Shown one piece after another: positions 9,880 to 20,160 of a DNA stretch of 64,000 nucleotides. Position 1 is the stretch's first letter. Each line of letters starts with the position of its first letter. This stretch comes from Oryza sativa Japonica Group (taxonomy: Eukaryota; Streptophyta; Magnoliopsida; Poales; Poaceae). The position numbers and the translations under genes were made by a program. The DNA is taken from assembly GCF_034140825.1 (NCBI RefSeq), contig NC_089035.1:3307001-3371000 (forward strand). Direction: 5' to 3'. The notes beneath the pieces were generated by a model. That model ran no database searches and was not told the DNA's origin. It saw only the letters and a program-made list of their open reading frames with translations.

Positions 9880-10259
9880 CACTCTACACCGCCCTATCGA
9901 TGTTTGGTTAAGGGTGGGCAAAATCGAACTAACCAAGATAGAAATAAAAAAGATATGATCACTGAATCTGACTAACTAAATTTAGTCTATCGATTCGGTA
10001 AGTAGGCTCAGTTAACCAAAATTCCAAAAACAGCCCAATAACAACCATCAAGAAAAAAACAAACCATACTCACTTTTCTCTCTATTCCCTAACTACCCTT
10101 CTCCGCCCCAACATCCCAATCATCACTCGTCACGATACCACATCGACGGCATCAACAACACCTACATCGTCTTGCCACTTCGTTGTGTCGTTCCCCACGT
10201 AGTCCCGCTGCGCTGTACCACCATTCTTTCGTCCATGGCCGAGCTAGGAATTTTAGAAA
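9880..10259. repeat. Spacer repeat shared by units 4-7 (right part)
   Basis: The 'gtgggcaaaat' segment followed by 'taagtaggctc' and 'aaaccaaa'-type runs recurs at about 15650-15850, 18120-18330 and 20165-20300. The composition resembles the ends of old hAT-like elements, but no complete element could be delimited. It is interrupted at 10259 by a block of later insertions and resumes near 13280. Confidence 0.5.
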
Positions 10260-11039
10260 GGGAAAAGTCCAAATTACCCCCCTGAACTATTGAGTGAGTA
10301 CGAATTATCCTCTGGACCCGAAAATCAGACATCATTCACCCTTGACTATTAATAACAGACAAAGATCACCCTGAGCACTATTTTGGAGCGGTTTTGACCT
10401 AAAATTGTACATGTGCATCAACGTGACAATCCAGTCAGTAAAAAAATAGAAAAAAAATCCTTGGACCCACATGTCATCTCTCTCCCTCCCCTGCCCTCTC
10501 TCTCTCCACAGCACCCAACATCACTTGTTACAAAAACCACTTCACTCCTCCATTAATCAGAAGCAGAAGACAACGACGAAGGATCGTGCGTTGCAGGCAT
10601 CGGGAGAGGGAGAGGAAGGCAAGGTGGACGGGGATGTGCCTCGCATATATGTGTTTCACACCGTCGCATGGCTAGTGTTGCTCACGCTCGCGTCGTGCCC
10701 CACTTTTGCCTCTGTCCCCACCCCCGCCCGCCGCTACCGTGCTTGGCTCCCCATCCGCCAGCTGAGAGAGACGGAGGTGAGGGGAGGGACAAGAGAGAGG
10801 ATTGGGGAAAGAGGGAGATAGAGAGGTGAGGGGAAAGAAATACAGAGGATGAGACTGACAGGTGGGGCCCATCCATTTAAAAAAGAAGAATTGCTGACTG
10901 GACTGCCATGTAGGACCAAAACCACTCCGGTTCGAGTTAGTGGTAATTCGTCTGATATTAATAATTGAGGGTGAAACATGTATGGTTTTCGAGTCTGAGG
11001 GGGTAATTCATACTTAGGGGTGTAATTCGGACTTTTCCC
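10260..11039. mobile_element. Non-autonomous long-TIR element (Mutator/hAT-like)
   Basis: The ends gggaaaagtccaaattac and the complement of gggaaaagtccgaattac are inverted, with homology running inward for more than 100 bp. A tttagaaa repeat flanks both sides (10252-10259, 11040-11047). The interior is GC-rich with a short open frame (10471-10821) that shows no recognisable domain and is probably captured or random sequence. Confidence 0.7.
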
Positions 11040-11109
11040 TTTAGAAAATTTAGGTGATGGACAAAGCCTAACTAAAACCACTACATATTTCGCTCAAATT
11101 GTTCTTAGA

Positions 11110-11805
11110 TTAGAAAAAATACCTGTGCGTTGCAACGGGTAAAGGCGTTTTTCAGTGATACAACGGCTATTAAGAGCCAAGGAATAAATTGAAACATTAG
11201 TATCGCTATACATTATAATTGAAAAGGCGTTGCCTCCTACCTCCTTTTAAATTCCAGAAAACAAGTTCCCCATCAAATCAAACTGAATCTTTCTCGATCT
11301 CCCAAAATTGATTAAGGATTTTTTATCCACTTGATCTCTTCTTTTAGTTTTTTCCAAAATCGGAACGAATCCACGAAACTCGGGATAAAAACAGTTGGGG
11401 GAAGATCACTGGCAGACCATCATTCACAACCGTTAAACAAATATTAAATCTAGTTAATTAAATCCGAATTGAAAGGGGAAATTATGGGGAAAGGATGAGG
11501 GACGAGTAGAGAATCGATTTTTGCAATTAATTAGAGAAGAAAACGCACAGGAAGGTATAGATCGATGTGGCGGCGGCGTTAGGGTTCGGCCTGGGCAGCG
11601 CGGCGGCGGTGGCTGGAGGCACGTGGCAACGGATCGGACTTATACGGACGACGTACAAAATCAAATACACGGGATGCTTGCTTATTTTTTTTATTAGATG
11701 TACAGATAGATTTGCGATAAAGAGAAATATTAGTAAACCAACTCCAACACGGATGACATACTAAAATTTTGGCAGAAACATCTTTAATTTTTATAATAGT
11801 AGAGA
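11110..11805 (-). mobile_element. Non-autonomous Helitron, both termini present
   Basis: Read on the minus strand, the element starts TCTCTACTATTATAAAAATT (from 11805) after an A. It ends with cccgttgcaacgcacaggta, then ttttttCTAA at 11110, before a T. TC start, CTAA end, a short hairpin near the 3' end and insertion between A and T are the standard Helitron marks. It is 696 bp long with no Rep/helicase gene. The interior near 11340-11620 has a mildly GC-rich part that may be a captured gene fragment. Confidence 0.8.
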
Positions 11806-12031
11806 TTTAAATCAGAGTAATTTTGTTATAAAATTGCGATCTAACACTTATATAAATGTGGAAGATTTTCTCTTAATAAAATATAATTGGTCCCTTGTTA
11901 TGTCTTTCCTGGACTATGGTGTAGTATACATGAGTTGATAGTCAGCAATATCAACATGATTAAGTATTTAAGCATACACAATTAGGCAAGGTGATTAGCC
12001 TGGCATTGGTTCAGGTTTCAAGTTGCTCAGT

Positions 12032-12932
12032 GGAAATTGCATGGGCAGCCCTAATGGGCGATTGATCGCCCGCCAATGGGGGTAGCGATCAGATTCGCTA
12101 CCCCCCTCCCCTCTCCCTCCCTCCACCTGGTTTCCTTTTTGGCACCGTATTACTTTCTTATTTTAGTAAATTTATACACCTAAAGTTTACACATCTAAAG
12201 TTTAGAGACCCAAAGTTTATAAGTCAAAAGTTTATATATCCGATTCAAATTTGAATTTGAATTCAAATATTTTTTATATATAGTATTTCTATACATCTAA
12301 AGTTTATACACCTAAAGTTAGTTTATAGACCTAAAGTTTATACACCTCAAGTTTACACATCTAAAGTTTAGATACATGTTTCAAATTTATATTTGAATTA
12401 TATCTGATTCAAATTTACTTGTTTCATATTTGAATTTGAATTATATCCGATTCAAATTTGAATTTGAATTCAAATATTTTCTATATATAGTATTTCTATG
12501 CATCTAAAGTTTATACACCTAAAGTTTATAGAACCAAAGTTTATAAACCCAAAGTTTATAAGTCAAAAGTTTACATACCCGATTCAAATTTGAATTTGAA
12601 TTATATCTGATTCAAATTTGAATTTGAATTCAAATTTTTTCTATATATAGTATTTCTATACATCTAAAGTTTATACACCTAAAATTTATAGACCCAAAGT
12701 TTATAAGTCAAAAAGTTTACATACCCGATTCAAATTTGAATTTAAATTTAAATTTTTTATATATATAGTATTTCTATACATAAATTTTTCTAACTTTTTG
12801 TTTTTTAAAAAAAATTTGTGTGGTGTACTGTAGTAGGGGAGGAGGGAGGAGTGTATCTAGTAGTATAGGGAGGGGGCGGGCGGGTGATCGCTGGGCGGGC
12901 GGGGGAGCGATCACCCGCCCATTAGCATTTCC
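12032..12932. mobile_element. TIR element carrying an internal minisatellite
   Basis: Inverted ends resemble each other: ggaaattgcatgggc and 'taatgggcg' at the left; 'cgcccattagcatttcc' at the right. Both are followed inward by 'gatcgc' repeats, which gives about 80 bp of GC-rich inverted ends around an AT-rich core. The target duplication is unclear. There is no coding capacity. Confidence 0.6.
12170..12790. repeat. AT-rich tandem repeat, about four units
   Basis: Imperfect repeats of 120-210 bp each contain 'attcaaatttgaatttgaa', 'tatatatagtatttctat' and several 'cctaaagtttata' motifs. The 'tatttctat' landmark occurs near 12285, 12490, 12650 and 12770. Shorter 'aaagttta' sub-repeats occur within each unit. 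Confidence 0.8.
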
Positions 12933-13279
12933 GAGATTGCATGCATTAGCAAACATTGATGTGTGGGTCCTGTTGACAGAAAACACGAGGCCTGGGAGAT
13001 CTGCTTAACTTCAGTGCAGGTCCAAAACTCGCCTTCGGGTGTATGAGCGTGGTCGTTAACAGGTCTGTACCCATAAATCAGCCACTGCTACTGAATCAGC
13101 AGTACTGTAGAGGATCTGCATTCAGGCTGGTGCCTTCATGCAGTAGGACACAACCGCACACATTTGTTGCCATGCGCCCGCAACTAACTTGCATGGTAAT
13201 ACATCGATTGGAGTCAACCCTTACATGGCGTGAAGCCCGAGCAGCCGCCCGATCTGCCCGATAGGTGAATCGGCTACTG

Positions 13280-13700
13280 CTTCCGTGCTCCATATTGTGC
13301 CGCCTTCTTCTCCATAGCGGCACCCCCTCAGTGGAGATCTAGTGGCACCCGCAAGATGAAGGTCTAGCGGCAGCAGTCTTAATAGAGAAGGGCATGGCCG
13401 CGGGCAAAAGGCAGAGGAGAGAAACACGCGGACGCCGGCGATAGGTAGATGATATTTTTTTCTGATTTCTTTGATTATTGTGATCTTCTTGTCTGAAATA
13501 TTTCGTGATTTTTGTGACTCTTTTGTATATCTAAAAATATTGATTACTTTCAGTCATGATAGAGACCAAGGCCGCATTGCTTAGCGTTGGCCATTTTTCG
13601 ATTGCATGTTGGTTTTCATTTTTAGATTGTAGGAATATTAGCAAACCACCAATATTTTCATCACAAAATATAAATCAACTTCTTGATTTTACATAGATGA
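13280..13700. repeat. Spacer repeat of unit 4, resumed after nested insertions
   Basis: The segment from 'gtgccgccttcttctcc' matches about 16000-16350 and 18580-18900 in later units. Roughly 3 kb between 10260 and 13280 is therefore inserted material. Confidence 0.5.
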
Positions 13701-13739
13701 CCAAAATTTCTTAAAAGACCGGAAATCGAGACCGACCTT

Positions 13740-14334
13740 ACTGCCACCCCCGCGTAAGGTAGCCAATATATTAGGGAAGTTGGTGTTCGGCAGCAGGGTT
13801 ATCCAAATGTGATCACTCTAATCTCACTTATTCACGTAGAGATTTACCCAGGTTTGGGCCTCCTGAAAAATAGCTACGACATCTTGGCCTAATAAGGAGG
13901 AAAGTGCAAGTGAGGTGATTTGTGTAAGTGGGCATGCCTGTTGGATGGATTGGACTGCACGGTTTTGGAGCGCGGGTTTTTACAATAGCAGACCTACACC
14001 TGCTTTGATGTGTTTTGCAAGTATGACAATGGTGCTACAATGGAGCGGTAGAGGGTGAGTGTGTGAATGGTCGGTGGTCCAGAGATCCCTTCTCTACAGA
14101 GATATCAAAGTTTTCTTGATCAAAAATCACATCAAGTTTGATTTATAGCAAATTAATAAAATCATAATAGATTTACAACAAATGTCACACAAGAGCACCA
14201 ATAATTAAGATAGAAACACAAAAGAAATACATATCCACCATCCAAATTGAATTCCACACATCCCAAATTTATGAAAAGCACGCGCATGTAAACGTCGCAA
14301 ATATAGACACCACATTTACATGGGGTGCCTAGTT
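13740..14334. other. Spacer left of copy 5
   Basis: The left part (about 13800-14090) has text such as 'atttacccaggtttgggcc', of the kind found in old LTR elements. No boundaries were found and this is weak. From about 14100 it is the conserved 3' flank of the Ole e 1 genes. No gene is seen. Confidence 0.35.
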
Positions 14335-14871
14335 TTAGTGCTTGGGAGGGCATATCGCCGGCCGGAAGGCGAGAGGACCGGCGGCATAAACAACGTTATC
14401 GTAGCCCTGACCAGTCCATCGCTTACCCTCGTCACGGAGTGGCGCACCCTTGATGTCAGAGTAGTTGATGTTTGTGGGGTTGTTGCACTTGAAATCCGGC
14501 GACGCCTGAAGTCGTACGTGGCACGCCTTGCTCGGATCACCCATGAAGAAGTCAGAGACTTTGGTCACGCCGAGCTCTGTCTGGAAGTAGCCGCTCTCAT
14601 CGGCGATGGCCCGCTTGCACTCCATGACACGATTCTTGGTGTCGTGGCAGGTAACGGACACCTCCGCCTTGGGCAGCGGCATCGCGCCATTGAGGCTATG
14701 CGTGTTCCGGTACGCGCAGCTCTGGCAGTACACCATGCCCTCCACCCTCACCAGCAACTTGTCACTGTGGGCCGGCGGCGGCGGCGGCGATGGTGTGGTG
14801 TAGCCGTTGTTGGCAGTGGCGCCGGCGGCCAGGAGGGACACGAGGATCGCGAGAGGAAGGAAGGCAACCAT
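14335..14871 (-). CDS. Ole e 1-like proline-rich secreted protein, copy 5
   Basis: At 178 residues this is the shortest intact copy. Its signal peptide is MVAFLPLAILVSLLAAGATA, followed by NNGYTT and a linker reduced to SPPPPP-AHSDK with no QQY segment. The domain carries VYCQSCAYRN, TCHD, MECKR, KACH, KCNN and AICPPKH. It belongs to the subfamily of copies 5-7, which have NNG after the signal, AYRNTHSL and GVTKVSDFFMGDP, in contrast with YG, AQRNTHSL and DETKVSDFYMGDP in copies 1-4. The start is supported by the TATA box at 14970-14964. Confidence 0.9.
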   Translation of the reverse strand: MVAFLPLAILVSLLAAGATANNGYTTPSPPPPPAHSDKLLVRVEGMVYCQSCAYRNTHSLNGAMPLPKAEVSVTCHDTKNRVMECKRAIADESGYFQTELGVTKVSDFFMGDPSKACHVRLQASPDFKCNNPTNINYSDIKGAPLRDEGKRWTGQGYDNVVYAAGPLAFRPAICPPKH

Positions 14872-15330
14872 TGCTCGGAGTCGGAGCTAGCTTGGTGCTC
14901 AACTTAAGATGGTTTATCTTAACCTGAAGTTTTGGTGTGAGAAAATGGAGAGAAGCATGGGGTTTATATACTGCCATGGACTAATTAAACGTGCAGACAT
15001 GTAGGAAATCACTAACTGTCTTGATTTTGGATTAAGATTGCATTTTATTTTTGTGAAGATAACATGTCATGATTGATTTGCAAGGCACTTCTAAGAGAAG
15101 AGATCGCGTGTTCATGATCTGCTGTGATTAGTTAAGATCAGTCTGTAGACGATAAAGAATGTTCGGTGTGAAGATATGCAGATTTGTCAGAGAACGTGCT
15201 GCCCGTGTGTGTTCCCATCTGCACTGAAATACCACAGGTTCTCGGCACAGGCAAATGATTTTTGGCGATATAGAGCTACATTATTTCCGTTAGTACTCTG
15301 AAAATTAAGGAACAGCATATCATCTTCTGT
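14872..15330 (-). promoter_or_regulatory. Conserved upstream block of Ole e 1 copy 5
   Basis: The minus-strand TATA box is at 14970-14964, 93 bp above the ATG. The shared block continues through the uninterrupted 'gagctacattatttccg' site near 15267, which serves as the empty site for the CACTA element of units 2 and 3. Confidence 0.7.
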
Positions 15331-16666
15331 GTAAAATATACGGTTCATGTAGTATCTATTTCCTTTGGGTCTGAAACTAACTGAAAGAAAACGGGGTGCA
15401 GTTTTCTGATTGATTGTACGCAGAGCAAGTCTGTTTTTTTTTACATGCGGCAGATCAATCGTGCGAAGTTTTGTCATGGTAAGGCTGCAACATCTGTTCG
15501 CGAGGAGGCCCGGGCCACCGGATCTGACAACCTCGACCTCCCCGCACAACACGGAACCGGGTAGCTTAAGGACACAAGCCACTCCCGCCGCCACCTTTTT
15601 CTATCACTCTTCGTCTCGCCATGCACTACTCCTATCAACGTTAAGTTAGGAGTGGGCAAAATAGACCAGAATCGAACCAAACTAACCAAAACAATAATGA
15701 AAAAAATTATGGTCATTAGATCTGACTAGCCAAATTTAATTGATCAATTCGATAAGTAGGCTCGGTAAACCGAAATACCCTAAAAACAAAAATTTAAGAA
15801 AAAGCACAACATAAGCCGATCAAACCAACAAAAGCAAAACCCTATCCACTTTTTTCTTTGTTCCGTAACTACCCTTTCCCACCCCCACCACCCTCGGCAT
15901 CGACAACACCACAACGCATCATCCTACCGCATCACCGTGCCGCTCCCCACGCTATCCTGTCGCGCATCCTACCACTCTTCTGTACTGCTACGTTGTGTCG
16001 TGCCGCCCTGCTTCTCCGCAACGATGCCTCCTCAAGTGGAGATCTAGCGGCACTCATGATATGGAGATCTAGCGGCAATAATCGTGATAGAGGAAAGCGC
16101 AGGTGTAGGAAAAAGGTGAAGGAGAGAAACATGCGGACGCCGGCGAAAAGCAAATGTTTTTTTTGTTTTACAGTACTGCGATTTTTTGGTTTGAAATTAT
16201 TGATGACTATTGTTATTCTTTTGCTTCTCAAAATTTGTTGATTATCTTCAGTCATGACAGATACGGAGGCCGCATTGCTCGGTGTTGGCCACTTTTTGAA
16301 TGCATGTAGACCAAGGAAACTTTGATGTGGTTTTCTTGATCTACTCATTTGACAATGGCTAGAAAGTATGTGATTTTCATTGTACTTGTGTAACTCAGTA
16401 AATTATTTATTATATAAACACATACAATGTAGGAGACTCTCCTTAAAAAAGTTTTCTAGATCGAAAATCACACCAAGTTTATTTTGCAGCAAACTAATAA
16501 AATCAGAACAAATTTACCACAAATATCACACAAGAGCAACAATAATTAAAACAGAAACACAAAAGAAACATTATCCACAATCCAAATTGAGAATTCAGTG
16601 CCTCCCATATTAACGAAAAGCGCACGTGTAAACGCCACAGACGTAGGCACATGCACGGGGCGCCTC
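15331..16666. repeat. Spacer of unit 5 (repeat block, no gene)
   Basis: This stretch aligns with the spacers of units 6 and 7 and, with interruptions, unit 4. It contains the 'gtgggcaaaat' segment (15652), a region like 'gtggagatctagcggc' (16036) and the conserved 3' flank of copy 6 (from about 16450). No coding gene is supported. Confidence 0.55.
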
Positions 16667-17230
16667 TTAATGCTTGGGAGGGCAGATCGCTGGCCGGAAG
16701 GCGAGCGGGCCAGCGGCATACATGACGTTATCGTAGCCCTCGCCAGTCCACCGTTTGCCCTCATCACGGAGCGACGCGCCCTCGATGCTGGAGTAATTGA
16801 TGTTTGTGGGGTTGTTGCACTTGAACTCCGGCGACGCCTGAAGTCGCACGTGGCATGCCTTGCTCGGATCGCCCATGAAGAAGTCAGAGACTTTGGTCAC
16901 GCCGAGCTCCGTCTGGAAGTAGCCGCTCTCGTCGGCGATGGCCCGCTTGCACTCCATGACATGATTCTTGACGTCGTGGCAGGTAACGGACACCTCCGCC
17001 TTGGGCAGCGGCATCGCGCCGTTGAGGCTATGCGTGTTCCGGTACGCGCAGCTCTGGCAGTACACCATGCCCTCCACCCTCACCAGCAACTTGTCACTGT
17101 GGGCCGGCGGCGGCGGGGTGTACTGCTGCTGCGGCGGCGGCGGTGATGGTGTTGTGTAGCCGTTGTTGGCAGTGGCGCCGACGGCCAGGAGGGACACGAG
17201 GATCGCGAGAGGAAGCTGGAAGGCAGCCAT
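16667..17230 (-). CDS. Ole e 1-like proline-rich secreted protein, copy 6
   Basis: This is a 187-residue single-exon protein. The signal peptide is MAAFQLPLAILVSLLAVGA, with a one-residue insertion relative to its neighbours. The linker SPPPPQQQYTPPPP precedes the domain from about residue 48 with VYCQSCAYRN. It differs from copy 5 mainly in the linker (QQQYTPPPP retained), in SSIEGASLRDE and in GEGYDNVMY. The C-terminus is CPPKH. The TATA box lies 70 bp above the ATG, slightly closer than in other copies. Confidence 0.9.
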   Translation of the reverse strand: MAAFQLPLAILVSLLAVGATANNGYTTPSPPPPQQQYTPPPPAHSDKLLVRVEGMVYCQSCAYRNTHSLNGAMPLPKAEVSVTCHDVKNHVMECKRAIADESGYFQTELGVTKVSDFFMGDPSKACHVRLQASPEFKCNNPTNINYSSIEGASLRDEGKRWTGEGYDNVMYAAGPLAFRPAICPPKH

Positions 17231-17740
17231 TGCTTGGAGCTAGCTTGGTGCTCGATTACCTGAAGTTTTGGTGTGAGAAAATGGAGAGAAGCGTGGGGTT
17301 TATATACTGCCATGGACTAATTAAACATGCAGACATGTAGATGGAAATCACTAACTGTCTTGATTTTTTATTAAGATTGCGTTTTATTGTGTGGGCTATT
17401 TAATTCTGACAAAATATAATGATTGGCCTGGAGGAGAAAAAAAAGAAGATAACATGTAATGATTGATCTGCAAGGCAGTTTTAAGAGAAGAAAACACATG
17501 TTCATGATCTGCTTGGTGATTAGTTAAGATCAGTCTGTAGACGATAAAGAACGTTCGGTATATGAAGATATGCAGATTTGTCAGAGAACGTGCTGCCCGT
17601 GTGTGTCCTCAACTCCACTGCAATACCAGGTTCTCCAGAGAGACAAATGATTTTTGCCGATAGCGCTACATTATTTCCGTTAGTACTCTGAATAGTACTC
17701 TGAAAAGGAACAAGCATCTCATCTTCTGTGTAAAATATAC
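17231..17740 (-). promoter_or_regulatory. Conserved upstream block of Ole e 1 copy 6
   Basis: The minus-strand TATA box is at 17306-17300. The rest of the block closely follows that of copy 5, including 'cagatttgtcagagaacgtg'. Confidence 0.7.
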
Positions 17741-19218
17741 AGTTCATGCAGTATTGTCGTACCATGCTGTTCCTTTTCTTTTGGTCTGAAACTACCTGAA
17801 AGAAAACGGAGTGCAGTTTCCTGATTGTTTATACAAACAAGAGATGTAAAGCCAAATTACTGGACGCAAAGCAACTATGTTTTTTTACATGCGGCGGATC
17901 GATCAAGAGCTAACACTGCATGATTCATGGCGCTATCGCCATTGCCAGTTTGTCACGGTGAGGTTGCCAGATCTGCTGGCAAGGAGGCCTAAGCCAATAC
18001 AACCCCGACCTCCCTGCACAACGGATCCGGGTAGCTAGAAGTAAGAACACAAGCCACTCCCACCGCCAACCTCTTCTACCACTCTCCATTTTACCATGCA
18101 CCGTCCCTATCGACGTTCGGTTTGGGTGGTAGTGGTACAAATAGACCGAAATCGAACCGAACTAAGCAAGACACAAACAAAAAAAAAAAGGTCACTTGAA
18201 TCTGTCTAGCCAAATTTAATCGATTAATTCGGTAAGTAGGCTCAATAAACTGAAATAACTTAAAAACCAAAATTCCAGAAAAAAAACCCAAGAACAGAAA
18301 ACCAAACTAACAAAAACAAGCCCTACGTACTCACTTTTCTCTCTATTACATTTCCCTAAACCCAACAGCAGTCCACCAAATCAACAAAAGCAAGCCCTAC
18401 TCACTTTTCTCTCTTTTCCATTTCCCTAACTAATCTTTCCCACCCCACGCTAGTTGGAAACCGCCACACTAGCATCACGGCATTGAGAACAACACAACGC
18501 ATCGTCCTGCCGTGTCACCATGCCATTCCCCATGCTATCCCGTCACGTATCCCACCACCCTTTTGTGCTACCACTCCGTGTCGTGCCACCCTGCTTCTCC
18601 GCGGCGATACCTTCTCAAGTGGAGATCTAGCGGCGGTAGTCCTGACAGAGGAGGGCACGGGCATAGGTAAAGGGTAGAGGATAGTAACATGCGGACATCG
18701 GTGATAGAAAGTTGATTTCTTTGTGATTACTATGATATTATTTTGTATGAAATTGTTGATGACTATATTGTGATTCTTTTGCATCTCAAAAATTGTTGAT
18801 TCTTTTCGGACCGAGGCCACATTGTTCGGTGTTGGCCAAATGGCCACTTTTCGGATGCATGTAGATTAAGAAAACTTTGATGATCTACTTATTTCACAGT
18901 GGCTAAAAAATTTGTAATTTTCATTGTACATACATAACTCAATAAATTATTTATTACATAAATATATACACGGTAGGAGACTCTCCTTAAAAAGCGTTTT
19001 CTTGATGGAAAATCACATCAAGTTTGATGTGTATAGTAAATTAATAAAATCATAATAGATTTACAACAAATATCACACAAGAGCAACAGTATTTAAGATA
19101 GAAACAAATAAAATGCATATCCAACATCCAAATTGAATTCCACGCCTCCCAAATTTATGAAAAGCGTGCGTGTAAACGTCACAAATATAGACACCGCACT
19201 TGTGTGGGGTACCTAGTT
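17741..19218. repeat. Spacer of unit 6 (repeat block, no gene)
   Basis: It is homologous to 15331-16666 and contains a small internal direct repeat: 'caagccctac' followed by 'tcacttttctctct' occurs near 18318 and again near 18391. It also contains the 3' flank of copy 7 (from about 18990). No gene is seen. Confidence 0.55.
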
Positions 19219-19776
19219 TTAGTGCTTGAGAGGGCAGATTGCCGGCCGGAAGGCGAGAGGGCCGGCGGCGTAAACAACGTTATCGTAGCCCTGATCAGTC
19301 CATCGCTTGTCCTCGTCACGGAGCGGCGCGCCCTCAATATCGGAGGAGTTGATGTTTGTGGGGTTGTTGCACTTGAAGTCCGGCGACGCCTGAAGTCGCA
19401 CGTGGCATGCCTTGCGTGGATCACCCATAAAGAAGTCAGAGACTTTGGTCACGCCGAGCTCCGTCAGGAAGTAGCCGCTCTCATCGGCGATGGCCCGCTT
19501 GCACTCCATGACGCGATTCTTGGTGTCGTGGCAGGTAATGGACACCTCCGCCTTGGGCAGCGGCACCGCGCCGTCGAGGCTATGCGTGTTCCGGTACGCG
19601 CAGCTCTGGCAGTACACCATGCCCTCCACCCTCACCAGCAACTTGTCACTGTGGGCCGGCGGGGTGTACTGCTGCGGCGGCGGCGGCGACGGTGTTGGTG
19701 TGGTGTAGCCATTGTTGGCGGTGGCGCCAACTGCCAGGAGGGACACGAGGATCGCAATAGGAAGGAAGGTAGCCAT
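19219..19776 (-). CDS. Ole e 1-like proline-rich secreted protein, copy 7
   Basis: This is a 185-residue single-exon protein with signal peptide MATFLPIAILVSLLAVGATA, linker YTTPTPSPPPPQQYTPP and a domain with VYCQSCAYRN, TCHD, MECKR, KACH, KCNN and AICPLKH. The C-terminal CPLKH replaces the CPPKH of the neighbours. It shares DPRKAC with copies 1-4 but otherwise groups with copies 5 and 6. The start is consistent with the TATA box at 19866-19860. Confidence 0.9.
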   Translation of the reverse strand: MATFLPIAILVSLLAVGATANNGYTTPTPSPPPPQQYTPPAHSDKLLVRVEGMVYCQSCAYRNTHSLDGAVPLPKAEVSITCHDTKNRVMECKRAIADESGYFLTELGVTKVSDFFMGDPRKACHVRLQASPDFKCNNPTNINSSDIEGAPLRDEDKRWTDQGYDNVVYAAGPLAFRPAICPLKH

Positions 19777-20160
19777 TGCTGGGAGCTTGCTTGCTGTGCT
19801 TGACCGAGATGTTCTTTTCTAAAACTTTGGCTGTGTCGAAACGTAGAGAGGTGTGTGGCTTATATACTTGCAATGCATGGACCAAACGTGCGGACATGTA
19901 GATGGAAATTAACTGTCTTGATTGATTTTGGAGTAAGATCACATTTTATTATGTGTTATTCGATTCTGACAATATATGTAATGATCGATTCATCTGTGAT
20001 ATGCAGTTTTAAGATAAGAAATCGCATGTTCATGATCTGCTTGGTGATTAGTCAAGAGTCTGTAGACCATAAAGAATGTTCAGTATCAAGATATTCAGAT
20101 TTGTTAGAACGTGCTGCCCGTATCTGTCGTTAACTGGACTGCAGTTTCAGGTTCTCCAGA
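19777..20160 (-). promoter_or_regulatory. Conserved upstream block of Ole e 1 copy 7
   Basis: The TATA box on the minus strand is at 19866-19860, 84 bp above the ATG, within the shared upstream block. Confidence 0.65.

Noticed and set aside
10471-10821. 116-codon plus-strand frame in the long-TIR element
   Set aside because: No recognisable domain, biased composition, and located wholly inside a non-autonomous element.
12170-12790. Regularly repeated words, considered as a CRISPR-like array
   Set aside because: Units are long, imperfect and AT-rich with no unique spacers of constant size; it is a minisatellite in plant DNA.
13800-14090. LTR-like text left of copy 5
   Set aside because: A few words recall rice LTR elements but no ends, target duplication or internal parts can be delimited.
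14320-14907. Long plus-strand frames opposite each Ole e 1 gene (also at 5191, 8056, 16598, 19204, 22122)
   Set aside because: They are mirror frames of the GC-rich coding strand; they recur only because the genes are duplicates, and they lack promoters or domains.
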